Origin: Deltaproteobacteria bacterium
GTDB taxonomy: Bacteria; Desulfobacterota; DSM-4660; Desulfatiglandales; HGW-15
Assembly (NCBI GenBank): GCA_020342025.1
Contig: CP070840.1
Coordinates: 3,229,077 to 3,258,597, forward strand
DNA length: 29,521 bases
Direction: 5' to 3'
Shown: positions 15,673 to 23,702 of the stretch, piece by piece
Layout: each line of letters begins with the position of its first letter
Position numbering within the stretch: the stretch's first letter is position 1
Notes under the pieces: model-generated
Databases searched by the model: none
Told to the model about the DNA's origin: nothing
Seen by the model: the letters and a program-made list of their open reading frames with translations, nothing else
Translations under genes and position numbers: made by a program

Positions 15673-16539
15673 ATGAACAAAATGCGGCCGGCCATTTGGC
15701 TATGCTTATCTGTTCTCCTGCTCACCAGCTGCATGCGGGTTGCCCTGAGGGTTTCCCCTTCCCTTTTCCCTAATCTTACCACTTCCATCTTTGAGGAGTG
15801 TGATATTGAATTGGCCAGGAACGCGATTCCTGCCAATTTGAAACTGCTGGAGGGGCTTCTCAAGAACGATCCGGAAAATAAACAGATTCTAACCACCCTT
15901 TCCATGGGTTTTGGGGGTTACAGTATGCTTTTTGTGGAGGGGGATGACCCGGAGAGGGCCTCAAGACTTTACCTTCGCGCCAGAGATTATGGGATAGGGG
16001 CCCTTGGGGAGAAGGGAGTTGGACTGAAAAATGCGATGGACAGGAAGGAGGACCTACAAAGTTTATTGCAAAGATTGGGCAAGGAAGCGTTGGAACCCCT
16101 ATTTTGGATCACCGTATCCTGGAATGCCTGGATCAATCTGAACCTTGATAAACCTGCTGCCCTCGCTCAACTGAGTGTTTCCCAGGCCCTCCTTGAGAGA
16201 GTGATGGAGATTGATGCCACTTATTTTCAGGGCTTACCCCATATCCTCATGGGGGTTAGTCTTTCGGCCCGCCCTCCAATGCTGGGCGGAAACGTTAAAC
16301 AGGCCAAGGAACATTTTGACAAGGCGCTGCAACTGAGTCATGGAAAATTCTTCCTGGCCCAGTATTATTTTGCCAGATATTATGCAGTTCGGGTCCAAGA
16401 TAAGGCGCTTTTTCTGGGATTGACCGGAGAAGTTGAGAAGATGAATCCTCGCGAGTTGAGAGATGTTTGCCTGATTAATTCGGTCATGCAGCATAAGGCA
16501 AAACGACTCAGAGAAATGGTGGATGAATTCTTCCTTTAG
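15673..16539 (+). CDS. tatT: TatT-type TPR lipoprotein associated with TRAP transporter
   Basis: A 288-residue lipoprotein: signal peptide with lipobox LTSC, acylated Cys20. The rest matches the TAtT (TRAP transporter TatT component) family: GYSMLFVEGDDPERASRLYLRARDYG reads as the first helical pair, then WNAWINLNLD, ALLERVMEIDATYFQGLPH, and the C-terminal AKEHFDKALQL-HGKFFLAQYYFARYYAV-QDKALF series. In T. pallidum TatT forms a trimer that docks the TRAP solute-binding protein TatP. The ATG 15673 start was chosen over the upstream in-frame ATG at 15589 because it gives the signal peptide and abuts the previous stop. The ribosome site is weak, so coupling with the TPR gene is likely. The family call is strong. 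Confidence 0.87.
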   Translation: MNKMRPAIWLCLSVLLLTSCMRVALRVSPSLFPNLTTSIFEECDIELARNAIPANLKLLEGLLKNDPENKQILTTLSMGFGGYSMLFVEGDDPERASRLYLRARDYGIGALGEKGVGLKNAMDRKEDLQSLLQRLGKEALEPLFWITVSWNAWINLNLDKPAALAQLSVSQALLERVMEIDATYFQGLPHILMGVSLSARPPMLGGNVKQAKEHFDKALQLSHGKFFLAQYYFARYYAVRVQDKALFLGLTGEVEKMNPRELRDVCLINSVMQHKAKRLREMVDEFFL

Positions 16540-16675
16540 ATTTCTGCTCAAGACGCTCAACCCCGCTATCATTGAGACACGTTGGTCGATGATCTACTTC
16601 CAAGGTAATCACGCCTAAGTGGACACCCAGCGTGAATCTGCTTATAACTGAACGCTCATTCTAGAGGAGGTCATT

Positions 16676-17692
16676 TTGTTGAAAAAGGTGTGGTTAGTCC
16701 TTTTTGTCTTGCTGAATGTGTTTCTTGCTGAATTCATTCTTTTGCCGCCCATCTGTCATTCTGAAAAATTCTTCATAAAATTTGCTACCATTGCTCCGGA
16801 GGGGTCCACCTGGTTAAAACATGTGAGACGCCTTGATGAGAACCTAAGGGCAAAAAGTGGGGGACAATTAGGTTTCAAGATATATGCTGGCGGAATAGCG
16901 GGTGATGAGTTGGATGTGCTGAGAAAAATCAGAATAGGGCAGCTCCATTGCGCTTCTTTCTCAGGTGTCGGTTTGGCTCAAATACTCCCCATGGTGAGAA
17001 TCCTGGACCTACCCTTCCTGTTCCGCAACTACGAGGAGGTGGATCTGGTTAACAGGGAGCTGCAAGGTTTTTTTTCTGATCAATTTCGTAAAACGGGTTT
17101 TGAGTTCGTTGCATGGGCAGAGGTGGGAAATGTGTATCTCTTCTCCAAAAAGCCAATACGAAAAGTGCCCGATCTGCATGGCCTGAAAATATGGACATGG
17201 TATGGTGACCCCATATCTAAAGAATTCTTTTCCCTTATGGGTACGAATCCCATCCCCCTCACCATAACGGATGTGACCACCGCACTCAACACAGGGATGA
17301 TAGACACCTTCTATGCCCCCCCTCTGGGTGCCCTCGCCTTACAGTGGTACACCTATGTGAAATATATGAACTCACTGCCTTTGGCCCACGCCACCAGTGC
17401 TGTGCTCATCTCATCCAAATATTATCAGGAAATCCCTCCCAATCTATCCAAAATGCTTAATGATGAGTTCCAAAAGGCCATGGCTGATCTCAGTTCAGAT
17501 TTGAGACAACAGACGGAAGAATCCATCAAACTGATCCAAAAGAGCGGGCTGGAGATACTTCCCGTGCCCCAAAAGGCTGACCTTGAGAACTTCTATGAAA
17601 CGCATAATCGGGTAGCGCAGAAACTGGCAGGAGAGATCTATCCCAAGGCACTCTTGGATCAGGTGTATGACATATTGAAAAGGAGTCGTTAG
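16676..17692 (+). CDS. TRAP transporter solute-binding protein, DctP family (TatP-like)
   Basis: A 338-residue periplasmic binding protein. A signal peptide (1 to about 28) precedes FFIKFATIAPEGSTWLKHV, GGQLGFKIYAGGIAGDELDVL, LPFLFRNYEEVD, KVPDLHGLKIW and NTGMIDTFYAPPLGAL, which follow the DctP fold in order. Canonical DctP/SiaP proteins have an arginine right after GLKI that salt-bridges the ligand carboxylate; here it is Trp173. That fits the TatT-associated subgroup, for which non-carboxylate, possibly hydrophobic, ligands have been suggested. Start is TTG (16676, or 16679) behind a perfect AGGAGG. It lies 136 bp after tatT. The permease genes follow after a 489-bp interruption. Confidence 0.9.
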   Translation: MLKKVWLVLFVLLNVFLAEFILLPPICHSEKFFIKFATIAPEGSTWLKHVRRLDENLRAKSGGQLGFKIYAGGIAGDELDVLRKIRIGQLHCASFSGVGLAQILPMVRILDLPFLFRNYEEVDLVNRELQGFFSDQFRKTGFEFVAWAEVGNVYLFSKKPIRKVPDLHGLKIWTWYGDPISKEFFSLMGTNPIPLTITDVTTALNTGMIDTFYAPPLGALALQWYTYVKYMNSLPLAHATSAVLISSKYYQEIPPNLSKMLNDEFQKAMADLSSDLRQQTEESIKLIQKSGLEILPVPQKADLENFYETHNRVAQKLAGEIYPKALLDQVYDILKRSR

Positions 17693-17754
17693 CCAAAAAG
17701 TCTTTTGATTTGCCCACCCCCTATATTTGTTCTACAAAAGATCATTCTCATAAT

Positions 17755-18157
17755 CTAGTGTAGTGTATCATATATTCCTATCGTATGGAGTGATGGCCTG
17801 TTCCTGAGAGACGATATCTCAAAAAAAATTCCACTGGGCATTGCCGTGGTCTGATCTTAGAGGGTTCCTGCCCGCCATCGCGAGCCTGAGCTCGCTCAGG
17901 CGAGGCGGGCGGGTACGTTCACAAACCCCTGGCAGAATGTATCATCGCGACCTAGACAGAATCCTTTTAAACCCTCTAAGATCAGGCCACTTCCCCTGAA
18001 CAGCTTAGATATCGTCTTGCCTCTCTCCTAGCTGTAGGCTCTACGAGCTGGAAGCCGGCCCATAGGGCCTACGCCCCGGAGGGAAGGAATGGACCATCGC
18101 TCGGTGGATGGGAAGACACCATCTTCTAGTGTTGAAACTTATGGTACAGCGCACTAG
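17755..18157. repeat. Foldback element with long imperfect inverted arms
   Basis: Four blocks pair in strict nested order: CTAGTG-led 17755-17778 with 18134-18157 (17 of 24 identical), 17788-17805 with 18085-18102 (14 of 18, all differences transitions), AGACGATATCT 17809-17819 with 18007-18017 (perfect) and 17846-17866 with 17970-17990 (20 of 21). The centre has a GCCTGAG-CTCG-CTCAGGC hairpin inside CCCGCC/GGCGGG. The right arm has an extra hairpin-bearing stretch (18018-18084, GTAGGC/GCCTAC). No ORF is present. It fills the 489-bp gap between the TRAP binding-protein and dctQ genes. Confidence 0.75.
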
Positions 18158-18181
18158 TTATTTGATACTACTCGCTAAAAA

Positions 18182-18718
18182 ATGCAACCCATGAATATCT
18201 TAAAGCGCATCGATAGAGTCCTTGCTAGGATAGAGGGATGGCTAATTGTCCTTTTCTTATGGGTCATGGTACTCATCTCTTTCCTACAGATCATCCTGAG
18301 AACCCTTTATACCCACGCCCACATCCAGTGGGCCAATTACATTTTGGGTGAAGTGGACTGGGCTGAGCCATGTGCCAGACTCCTGGTCCTATGGCTGACC
18401 TTTTTGGGGGCTTCCCTCGTGACGGGGGAAAACAAACATATCAAAATCGATCTGATGTCTGCCTTACTTCCCCAAAGGTGGCAGCCTTTCCGCGAACTGG
18501 TCCTCTCTCTTGCCTGCGTATTCATCTCTGCATTTCTGTTTAAGGCCTCTCTGGATTATGTGAGGGTTGAGATGAGCTTCGGAAGCGAGTTGTTCCTCAA
18601 AATGCCAACCTGGGTAGGCCAATTGATCATCCCCGCAGGTTTCCTGTTGATCCTTTTTCGTTTTTTTCTAAGGGGTTTAGAACAGGTGACGGCCATTTTC
18701 AGGGGGGCTAGAACATGA
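18182..18718 (+). CDS. dctQ: TRAP transporter small permease, DctQ family
   Basis: A 178-residue four-helix membrane protein: hydrophobic stretches at about 20-40, 64-82, 100-122 and 138-158. LARIEGWLIVLFLWVMVLIS, DWAEPCARLLVLWLTFLGAS and HIKIDLM are typical of DctQ, the small subunit that holds the DctM transporter. It ends in a 4-bp ATGA overlap with dctM, so the two are translationally coupled. ATG 18182 has no Shine-Dalgarno sequence and begins 25 bp past the foldback element, whose insertion may have removed the original one; ATG 18191 is an alternative. Confidence 0.88.
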   Translation: MQPMNILKRIDRVLARIEGWLIVLFLWVMVLISFLQIILRTLYTHAHIQWANYILGEVDWAEPCARLLVLWLTFLGASLVTGENKHIKIDLMSALLPQRWQPFRELVLSLACVFISAFLFKASLDYVRVEMSFGSELFLKMPTWVGQLIIPAGFLLILFRFFLRGLEQVTAIFRGART

Positions 18719-19989
18719 TTATCATCTTGGTGGTTCTGATCATTCTCCTGATCATTCTGGGACTTCCCATCTTTGCGGGGATTATGGCGGCCGCCATGTT
18801 GGGACTGTATGTGAGTGGCGTGGAGCTTTCAGCCATTCCCATAGAGATTTTTCGCCTGGCCAACGCCCCGGTGCTCATGGCCATCCCCCTCTTCACTTTT
18901 GCCGGCTATCTACTGAGCGAAGGGGGAACGTCCAAACGTCTGGTCCGGTTCTCAAGGAGTCTCTTTGGGTGGGTCCCGGGTGGCTTGGGTGTGGTGGCCC
19001 TCGTTTCCGGTTCCTTTTTTACGGCCATCACGGGCGCGACTGGGATTACCATCATTGCCCTGGGAGGCCTGCTTCTGCCCGCCCTGCTCGCCGAGAAATA
19101 TAAGGAGAATTTCTCTCTCGGACTGATGACCACCTCAGGCAGTCTTGGGCTTCACTTCCCCCCTAGCCTTCCCATTATCCTCTATGGATTTGTCTCCGGT
19201 GCCAGCATTGAGAAACTCTTTGTGGCGGGCGTCATTCCGGGTGCCTTAATGGTAGGGATCCTATGTCTCTTCTCTGTTTTTATGGGTAGAAAATGGAGAC
19301 TAGAAAGACCCCCATTTTCGGCCTCTGAATTCTTGTTAGCCCTTAAGGATGCGGCCTGGGAACTGCCCATCCCCTTGTTGATTATCATCGGCATCTATTC
19401 TGGTTTTTGTACGGCCACAGAAGCGGCAGTGCTCACGGTTGTTTATGTCCTCATGATAAAGACCATTGTGTTCCGGGAGCTGAGCCTGTTCAGGGATATT
19501 CCCAGGGTCATGAAGGAAAGTGTGAAAATGGTGGGCGGGATCATGATCATCCTAGGGGCCGCCCTCGGGTTTACCAATTACTTGGTTGACGCTTTTATCC
19601 CTATGAAAATACTTCAGGTCCTGGAAGGGATGGTCCAGAGCAAGATAGGCTTTCTGCTGATCCTGAATTTCTTCCTGATTCTGGTGGGCTGTGCCATGGA
19701 TATTTTCAGCGCCATTCTTATTGTGGTGCCCCTAATCATACCCCTGGCGAACCGGTTTGGGATCGATCCTATCCACCTGGGCATTATATTCCTTGCAAAT
19801 CTGGGTATCGGCTATAATACCCCCCCTGTGGGCTTGAACCTCTTTATTGCCAGCTCCAGATTCGATCGTCCCATCGTCCAGCTCTATAAAGCCACCCTCC
19901 CCTTCCTTTTGCTGCTCCTTTTCACCCTGCTTCTCATCACCTATTGGCCTGCCCTGAGCCTCTTCTTGCCGGGTCTGCTGAAAGGTTAA
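18715..19989 (+). CDS. dctM: TRAP transporter large permease, DctM family
   Basis: A 424-residue protein with about 12 membrane segments, the sodium-coupled transport subunit of TRAP systems. Family motifs: GLPIFAGIMAAAMLGLY, VLMAIPLFTFAGYLLSEGG, GGLGVVALVSGSFFTAITGA, HFPPSLPIILYGFVSGASIEKLFVAG, FCTATEAAVLTVVY, GCAMDIFSAILIVVPLIIP and NLGIGYNTPPVGLNLFIAS. In Treponema the corresponding TatQ and TatM are fused; here they are separate with overlapping ATGA. The length is normal and no damage is seen. Confidence 0.93.
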   Translation: MIIILVVLIILLIILGLPIFAGIMAAAMLGLYVSGVELSAIPIEIFRLANAPVLMAIPLFTFAGYLLSEGGTSKRLVRFSRSLFGWVPGGLGVVALVSGSFFTAITGATGITIIALGGLLLPALLAEKYKENFSLGLMTTSGSLGLHFPPSLPIILYGFVSGASIEKLFVAGVIPGALMVGILCLFSVFMGRKWRLERPPFSASEFLLALKDAAWELPIPLLIIIGIYSGFCTATEAAVLTVVYVLMIKTIVFRELSLFRDIPRVMKESVKMVGGIMIILGAALGFTNYLVDAFIPMKILQVLEGMVQSKIGFLLILNFFLILVGCAMDIFSAILIVVPLIIPLANRFGIDPIHLGIIFLANLGIGYNTPPVGLNLFIASSRFDRPIVQLYKATLPFLLLLLFTLLLITYWPALSLFLPGLLKG

Positions 19990-20076
19990 GCCTTGAAAGT
20001 CTGACATAAAGACTTAATATATGCTTTGACCAGGGTGCTTTTGCTCTAAACACACTCACCTGGGAGGGAGGTTGAA

Positions 20077-20283
20077 ATGCCAATCTACGAATACCAATGC
20101 AATAAGTGCGGATGTGTCTTTGAAGAGCTCGTCATGTCATCCAGTTGTGGAGATGAATACTCCTGTCCCACATGCGGTGATGAGGATACGTGCAGGCTTA
20201 TGTCCTCCTTTTCATGCGGACAGTCCTCTGGCCCTGGAGACCTGTCCTCTTCTTGCGGCCCGTCCTCCGGCGGCTTCTCCTGA
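20077..20283 (+). CDS. FmdB-family zinc-ribbon protein
   Basis: A 68-residue protein starting MPIYEYQCNKCGCVFEE, the exact FmdB_N signature. The CNKC and CPTC pairs bind one zinc. The tail is rich in Ser, Gly and Cys. FmdB proteins are often encoded beside formamidase, amidase or respiratory enzyme genes and proposed to be regulators; the function is not settled. GGGAGGGAGG lies 4-5 nt before ATG 20077. The tiny membrane-protein ORF at 20383 follows 99 bp later on the same strand. Confidence 0.88.
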   Translation: MPIYEYQCNKCGCVFEELVMSSSCGDEYSCPTCGDEDTCRLMSSFSCGQSSGPGDLSSSCGPSSGGFS

Positions 20284-20382
20284 GGTTCATAGCCTCACAG
20301 CCGTGTGCTGTATCATGAAAATTAAGTTTTTACTTCAGCTTCAAACAGAAATAAAAGAACGAGATAGGGAAAGAGGAACGAA

Positions 20383-20532
20383 ATGAGTATTTGGTGGTTT
20401 CTGCTGTTTATTGTTATTTGGATCTTGCTTCAGGCATACGTCTTGCCCAAATTGGGGATTTCCACTTGAATGAAAAGGAGTTGCCAGTTGGGCGAGCCAG
20501 AGGAAAAGAAAAAACCAAATCAAGCCTTGTAA
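20383..20532 (+). CDS. Candidate small membrane selenoprotein (in-frame UGA at 20467-20469)
   Basis: ATG 20383 is preceded by AGAGG with 6-nt spacing. The first 28 codons give one hydrophobic helix rich in Trp, Leu and Ile, followed by LPKLGIST, then UGA. Read as selenocysteine, translation continues M-K-R-S-C and a charged Lys/Glu-rich tail to TAA at 20530-20532, 49 residues in all, with Sec29 and Cys34. A hairpin starting 12 nt after the UGA fits the bacterial SECIS pattern. The tail overlaps the end of the convergent oxidoreductase gene by 13 bp. The plain alternative is a 28-residue membrane peptide ending at the UGA. I recall similar short proteins with an LPKLG-x2-T-(U/C) motif in anaerobes but cannot confirm this. 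The Sec reading is a hypothesis. Confidence 0.55.
20477..20498 (+). promoter_or_regulatory. SECIS-like hairpin after in-frame UGA
   Basis: UUGCC (20481-20485) pairs with GGCGA (20491-20495) around loop AGUUG. GG (20477-20478) and CC (20497-20498) extend the stem across a small internal loop. The loop starts 16 nt after UGA and has G in its first two bases, meeting the published bacterial SECIS rules (16-37 nt distance, early loop G). Confidence 0.45.
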
Positions 20533-22589
20533 ATACGGCAGGAGATTCCCCTCAGGTTAACACTACCTAGGGAAGGTTCGTATGGAGGGTCATTTTTTGT
20601 CAACATGTTGATGTTTGACCCTTTCCACTCATAAAGCCCCGCCGCATCTCTCTCAGGAAACCACCAGGCATGTTCGCCAAAAACAACGCTTGGGTCTATC
20701 CCCGAATTTAGCTTTACCTTGAACTTTGCCCTCCCCTGCTTGTTTTCCACCCAGATCCATTCACCTTCTCGCACACCCATATTTTTGGCCGTGTCGGGAT
20801 GCAGGTTTGCCGTTGGCTCCGGGTTTTTCTTCCGCAGCGAGGGCAGGTTTCTGTTCATCGAGTGGAAAAAGACATGAATCTTGGCGGACGTAAGTACCAT
20901 GTTCAGTTCTTCTTCGGCGTCCTCATCCACGGGAGAAAAAACGGGTAAAGGGGGATACCCGTTTTTTCCCATCCATGAGGAGTAGAGCTCCACCTTCCCT
21001 GATGGGGTACGGAATCCTTTTTTCTTGAACTCCTCATAAGTCTTCTTCTCTTCAAACACCCCCATTTTCTTCAAGTCATGGAAACGCAGACCAGAAGGCT
21101 CCAGCAGATAGTTGATACACGCCTCTTCATCTTTCCAAAATGGATCTTCCAGGCGCAATCTCATGGCCAACTCGTTGAGGATTTTCACATCGGATAGACA
21201 TTCACCAGGGGGATCGACAATCTTAGGCCTGGCCAGAATCTTTCCCCAAGGTTGACCGTAATAACCTAGGTCATCAAACTCAAAATGGGTTGCCACAGGC
21301 AACACCATATCCGCCAGTTGCGCCGTGGGTGTCATGAATAACTCTGCTACTACCAAAAAGTTGGCCTTTTCAAGGGCCTTGAAGGTCTCCTCAGCATTCG
21401 GATAGGCCATCAGGGGGTTTGTTCCTTGGACATAGACAAAATCAATTTTGTAGGGCTCTTCATAAAGCATGGCCTTTGCAGCGAGATGATAGGGGGTGAA
21501 GCCGAGCATGGAGGAAAGCTTATGATGGGCCCCAATCATCTTATGGCTGATCTCCCTATATTTATTCGTGAGCATAAATTCGGTGGGTCTCACGGACCTG
21601 GGTGTGGGGGCTTTAATGTTCCCTCCAGGTCTGTCCAGATTCCCGGTCAAAGCCATGAGTCCGAGTAAGGCACGGGCTGTTTGAACATTGTTTATAGTAT
21701 GATCAATCGCATTCCCCCAAAGGATGCAGGCGGAACCGGCATGGGCATATAGTCTGCTCGTCTTCCGCATGTCCTGCTCGGAAATCCATGTCTCCTCCGC
21801 AATATCACCCAGCGAATATGACTTGACATGTGCCCTCAACGCGTCAAAGCCCACTGTCCACGCCTCAACAAATTCACGGTCATACAACGCTTCCTCTATG
21901 ATCACCTTGATCATCCCCAACGCAAGAAGGAGATCTTTCCCCGGCTTGATTTGGAGGTGAATCTCTGATCTGGAAGCCAGATTGCTTTTGCGCGGATCGA
22001 TCAAGACAACCCTGGATCCGCTCCTTAAACTCAGGCCAACCTGGGGAGCCAGAACACCATCGGCACTTGTGGCAAGATGGTTGGCGCCCCACACGAGAAT
22101 CAGTTCTGGGGGGTGTTCAAGATCGGGATGAGGATAAAAACCGGTGGTGAGAATTGAAGCGCCCAGCCTTGGCGCGAAACAGACGGTGCCAGTGGCCGCC
22201 ACATTGGGGCTACCAAAGCTGTGGGCCAACCGGTAGAGAAGCATATTTTCCAATCCCCTCGGAGTCCCCTGAAGGAACAACGCCTTTTCAGGCTCTGACC
22301 TGTCTCTACAGGCTAGCAGTTTTTCCGTGATCGTTTCAAAGGCCTCATCCCAAGAAATCCTTTTCCATTGGTTGTCACCTTTTTCGCCCACTCTCTTTTG
22401 TGGGTATCTCAGTCGATCTGGATGATACAGGCGTTCCCCATGGGCAAGGCCCTTGGCACAGACATAGCCTCTTGTGAAGGAATCTGGATCTCCCTTTATT
22501 TTGGTAACCCTTCCCCCTTCAACATGTACCAACAGACCACAACCGCCATGATCCATGCGCCCGCAAGAGGCCTTCTCAATTCGTTCCAT
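20520..22589 (-). CDS. Molybdopterin (or tungstopterin) oxidoreductase, DMSO reductase family
   Basis: A 689-residue catalytic subunit of the DMSO-reductase superfamily. Numbered from ATG 22589, the N-terminal iron-sulfur region reads CGRMDHGGCG with C9 and C17, then C44 in GYVCAKG; the place of the usual second Cys is Asp13. The conserved Lys46 follows. Cys137 in TGTVCFAPR is the probable metal ligand. Further blocks: ILVWGANHLAT, VVLIDPRKSNLASRSEIHLQ, GNAIDHTINNVQTARALL, VQGTNPLMAYPN, MVLPVATHFEFDD and the C-terminal HPDTAKNMGVREGEWIWVE molydop-binding part. There is no twin-arginine signal, so it is cytoplasmic. The substrate is unknown; relatives include acetylene hydratase-like and thiosulfate reductase-like enzymes. 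ATG 22589 has GGAG 6 nt upstream and beats the TTG at 22604. No partner ferredoxin subunit adjoins. Confidence 0.9.
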   Translation of the reverse strand: MERIEKASCGRMDHGGCGLLVHVEGGRVTKIKGDPDSFTRGYVCAKGLAHGERLYHPDRLRYPQKRVGEKGDNQWKRISWDEAFETITEKLLACRDRSEPEKALFLQGTPRGLENMLLYRLAHSFGSPNVAATGTVCFAPRLGASILTTGFYPHPDLEHPPELILVWGANHLATSADGVLAPQVGLSLRSGSRVVLIDPRKSNLASRSEIHLQIKPGKDLLLALGMIKVIIEEALYDREFVEAWTVGFDALRAHVKSYSLGDIAEETWISEQDMRKTSRLYAHAGSACILWGNAIDHTINNVQTARALLGLMALTGNLDRPGGNIKAPTPRSVRPTEFMLTNKYREISHKMIGAHHKLSSMLGFTPYHLAAKAMLYEEPYKIDFVYVQGTNPLMAYPNAEETFKALEKANFLVVAELFMTPTAQLADMVLPVATHFEFDDLGYYGQPWGKILARPKIVDPPGECLSDVKILNELAMRLRLEDPFWKDEEACINYLLEPSGLRFHDLKKMGVFEEKKTYEEFKKKGFRTPSGKVELYSSWMGKNGYPPLPVFSPVDEDAEEELNMVLTSAKIHVFFHSMNRNLPSLRKKNPEPTANLHPDTAKNMGVREGEWIWVENKQGRAKFKVKLNSGIDPSVVFGEHAWWFPERDAAGLYEWKGSNINMLTKNDPPYEPSLGSVNLRGISCRIYKA

Positions 22590-22636
22590 CTCTATCTCCG
22601 TCAATAAAAAAATCCACCTAGGGATGGATCTGTTCC

Positions 22637-22877
22637 AAATCCCCTTTGATTCCCTGTCGAAAACTCCCTCTCCCGTTAGAGGCTGTTTCGGAATCCGTTT
22701 TCGTCATTGCGAGCGAGCGGAGGGAGCGCGGCAATCTCGTTGTTTTCAATGCCTTATGAGATTGCCTCGGTCGTTTCACTCCCTCGGAATGACATTATGA
22801 CACAGTCTCTCGAGGCACCGGAAGCTGTCGAAGAGGCTCTTGATCCCCCTTCCTTAAAGGAGAGTGAGAGGGGATTT
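22637..22877. repeat. Nested intergenic palindrome enclosing GTCATTGCGAG repeat copy 3
   Basis: The 306-bp gap between the DUF2284 and oxidoreductase genes is filled by repeats. The outer arms are AAATCCCCT (22637-22645) and AGGGGATTT (22869-22877). Inside, 22703-22793 is a GTCATTGCGAGCG copy with GGCAATCTCG and GAGATTGCC pairing; its right end has decayed to CTCGGAATGAC. No gene is seen. Confidence 0.75.
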
Positions 22878-22895
22878 TTATGAGGCGCATTTTCA

Positions 22896-23669
22896 CTAGG
22901 TAATCAAGATAACGCCTATGAAATAGGGCTCATACTCTTCGGGAAAATCCTGAATAAGCGCACAAGGCCCAAGCATATGGTATTCCCATCCCAATCGCGC
23001 AGCCAGTTTCAAAAAATCAATACAAAAAAATTGTTCCACGCTGGGCTTGGCCTTAAACGGGAAACGGCATATGCCCACTTTCATTTCCTGGCAATCCCTG
23101 AATTCCTCGCAATGCTCATAAAGACATGGACCGAAGTGACAATTGATGACGAAATAATGACCATCGTAAAAGGCATCCCTCTCTACTAAATCGCCCATCC
23201 CATATACATACCGCAAAACCGAGCCTGACGCATGATAGTATTCCTTATTTTTTAATGCCTCGATTTGAGTGGGACCCGTAAAGATTCCTATCCCTTTCTT
23301 AGGGAGGTTTACCCTGTAGACAATGGCCCACTCATAGGCGCTCAGAAATTCCTTGGCCTTTTGAAAGTCGCTGGTCACATGAGGGGGACAGCTCCCGCTC
23401 CGACCATAGGCGGGGCATTTGGGGAAGTAGCATTTCAAAAGAACGCGTGGGTCCTGGGGGATGTCCCTTGCGGGCACTATTTTGGCCTCATCGGCCCCTT
23501 CATTAAGTAACTTTTGAACATACTTATTGAGATGTTCTTCCAACTCTTCTTGGCTGCAGGGTATCCTCGCAGAAACAATGCGGGGAAATTTGCTTTCATC
23601 CGGAAATCCAGGTTTAGGGGGTGGATTATCAAACATCTTTTTTAAGAGGCCTTTATCACGTGATGCCAT
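22896..23669 (-). CDS. DUF2284 family Cys-rich putative metal-binding protein
   Basis: A 257-residue soluble protein of the DUF2284 family. Its core has C-x4-C-x2-YG-x4-CPPHV around residues 79-97 (KCYFPKCPAYGRSGSCPPHV) and a second cysteine group, CHFGPC-x4-C-x5-C-x6-C, around 176-200, which looks like iron-sulfur or metal coordination. The family is widespread in anaerobes and has no proven function. AAGGAGGATCAT precedes ATG 23669, a strong site. It follows the response regulator by 33 bp and is probably co-transcribed with it. Confidence 0.85.
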   Translation of the reverse strand: MASRDKGLLKKMFDNPPPKPGFPDESKFPRIVSARIPCSQEELEEHLNKYVQKLLNEGADEAKIVPARDIPQDPRVLLKCYFPKCPAYGRSGSCPPHVTSDFQKAKEFLSAYEWAIVYRVNLPKKGIGIFTGPTQIEALKNKEYYHASGSVLRYVYGMGDLVERDAFYDGHYFVINCHFGPCLYEHCEEFRDCQEMKVGICRFPFKAKPSVEQFFCIDFLKLAARLGWEYHMLGPCALIQDFPEEYEPYFIGVILIT

Positions 23670-23702
23670 ATGATCCTCCTTATCCTTAGACTCGCTGTGG
23701 TA

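Noticed and set aside
17693..18181. Group II intron or known riboswitch in the TRAP operon gap
   Set aside because: No domain V-like GAGCCGUAU-GAAA structure and no riboswitch core recognised; only foldback arms and simple hairpins are visible.
20341..20523. Minus-strand 60-codon ORF opposite the candidate selenoprotein
   Set aside because: It is antisense to the small ORF, has no ribosome site and starts within the last codon of the oxidoreductase gene.
22840..22880. ATCCCC...GGGGATTTTT hairpin as a plus-strand terminator
   Set aside because: No plus-strand gene ends here; the arms belong to the nested intergenic repeat and there is no T-run in the minus-strand direction.
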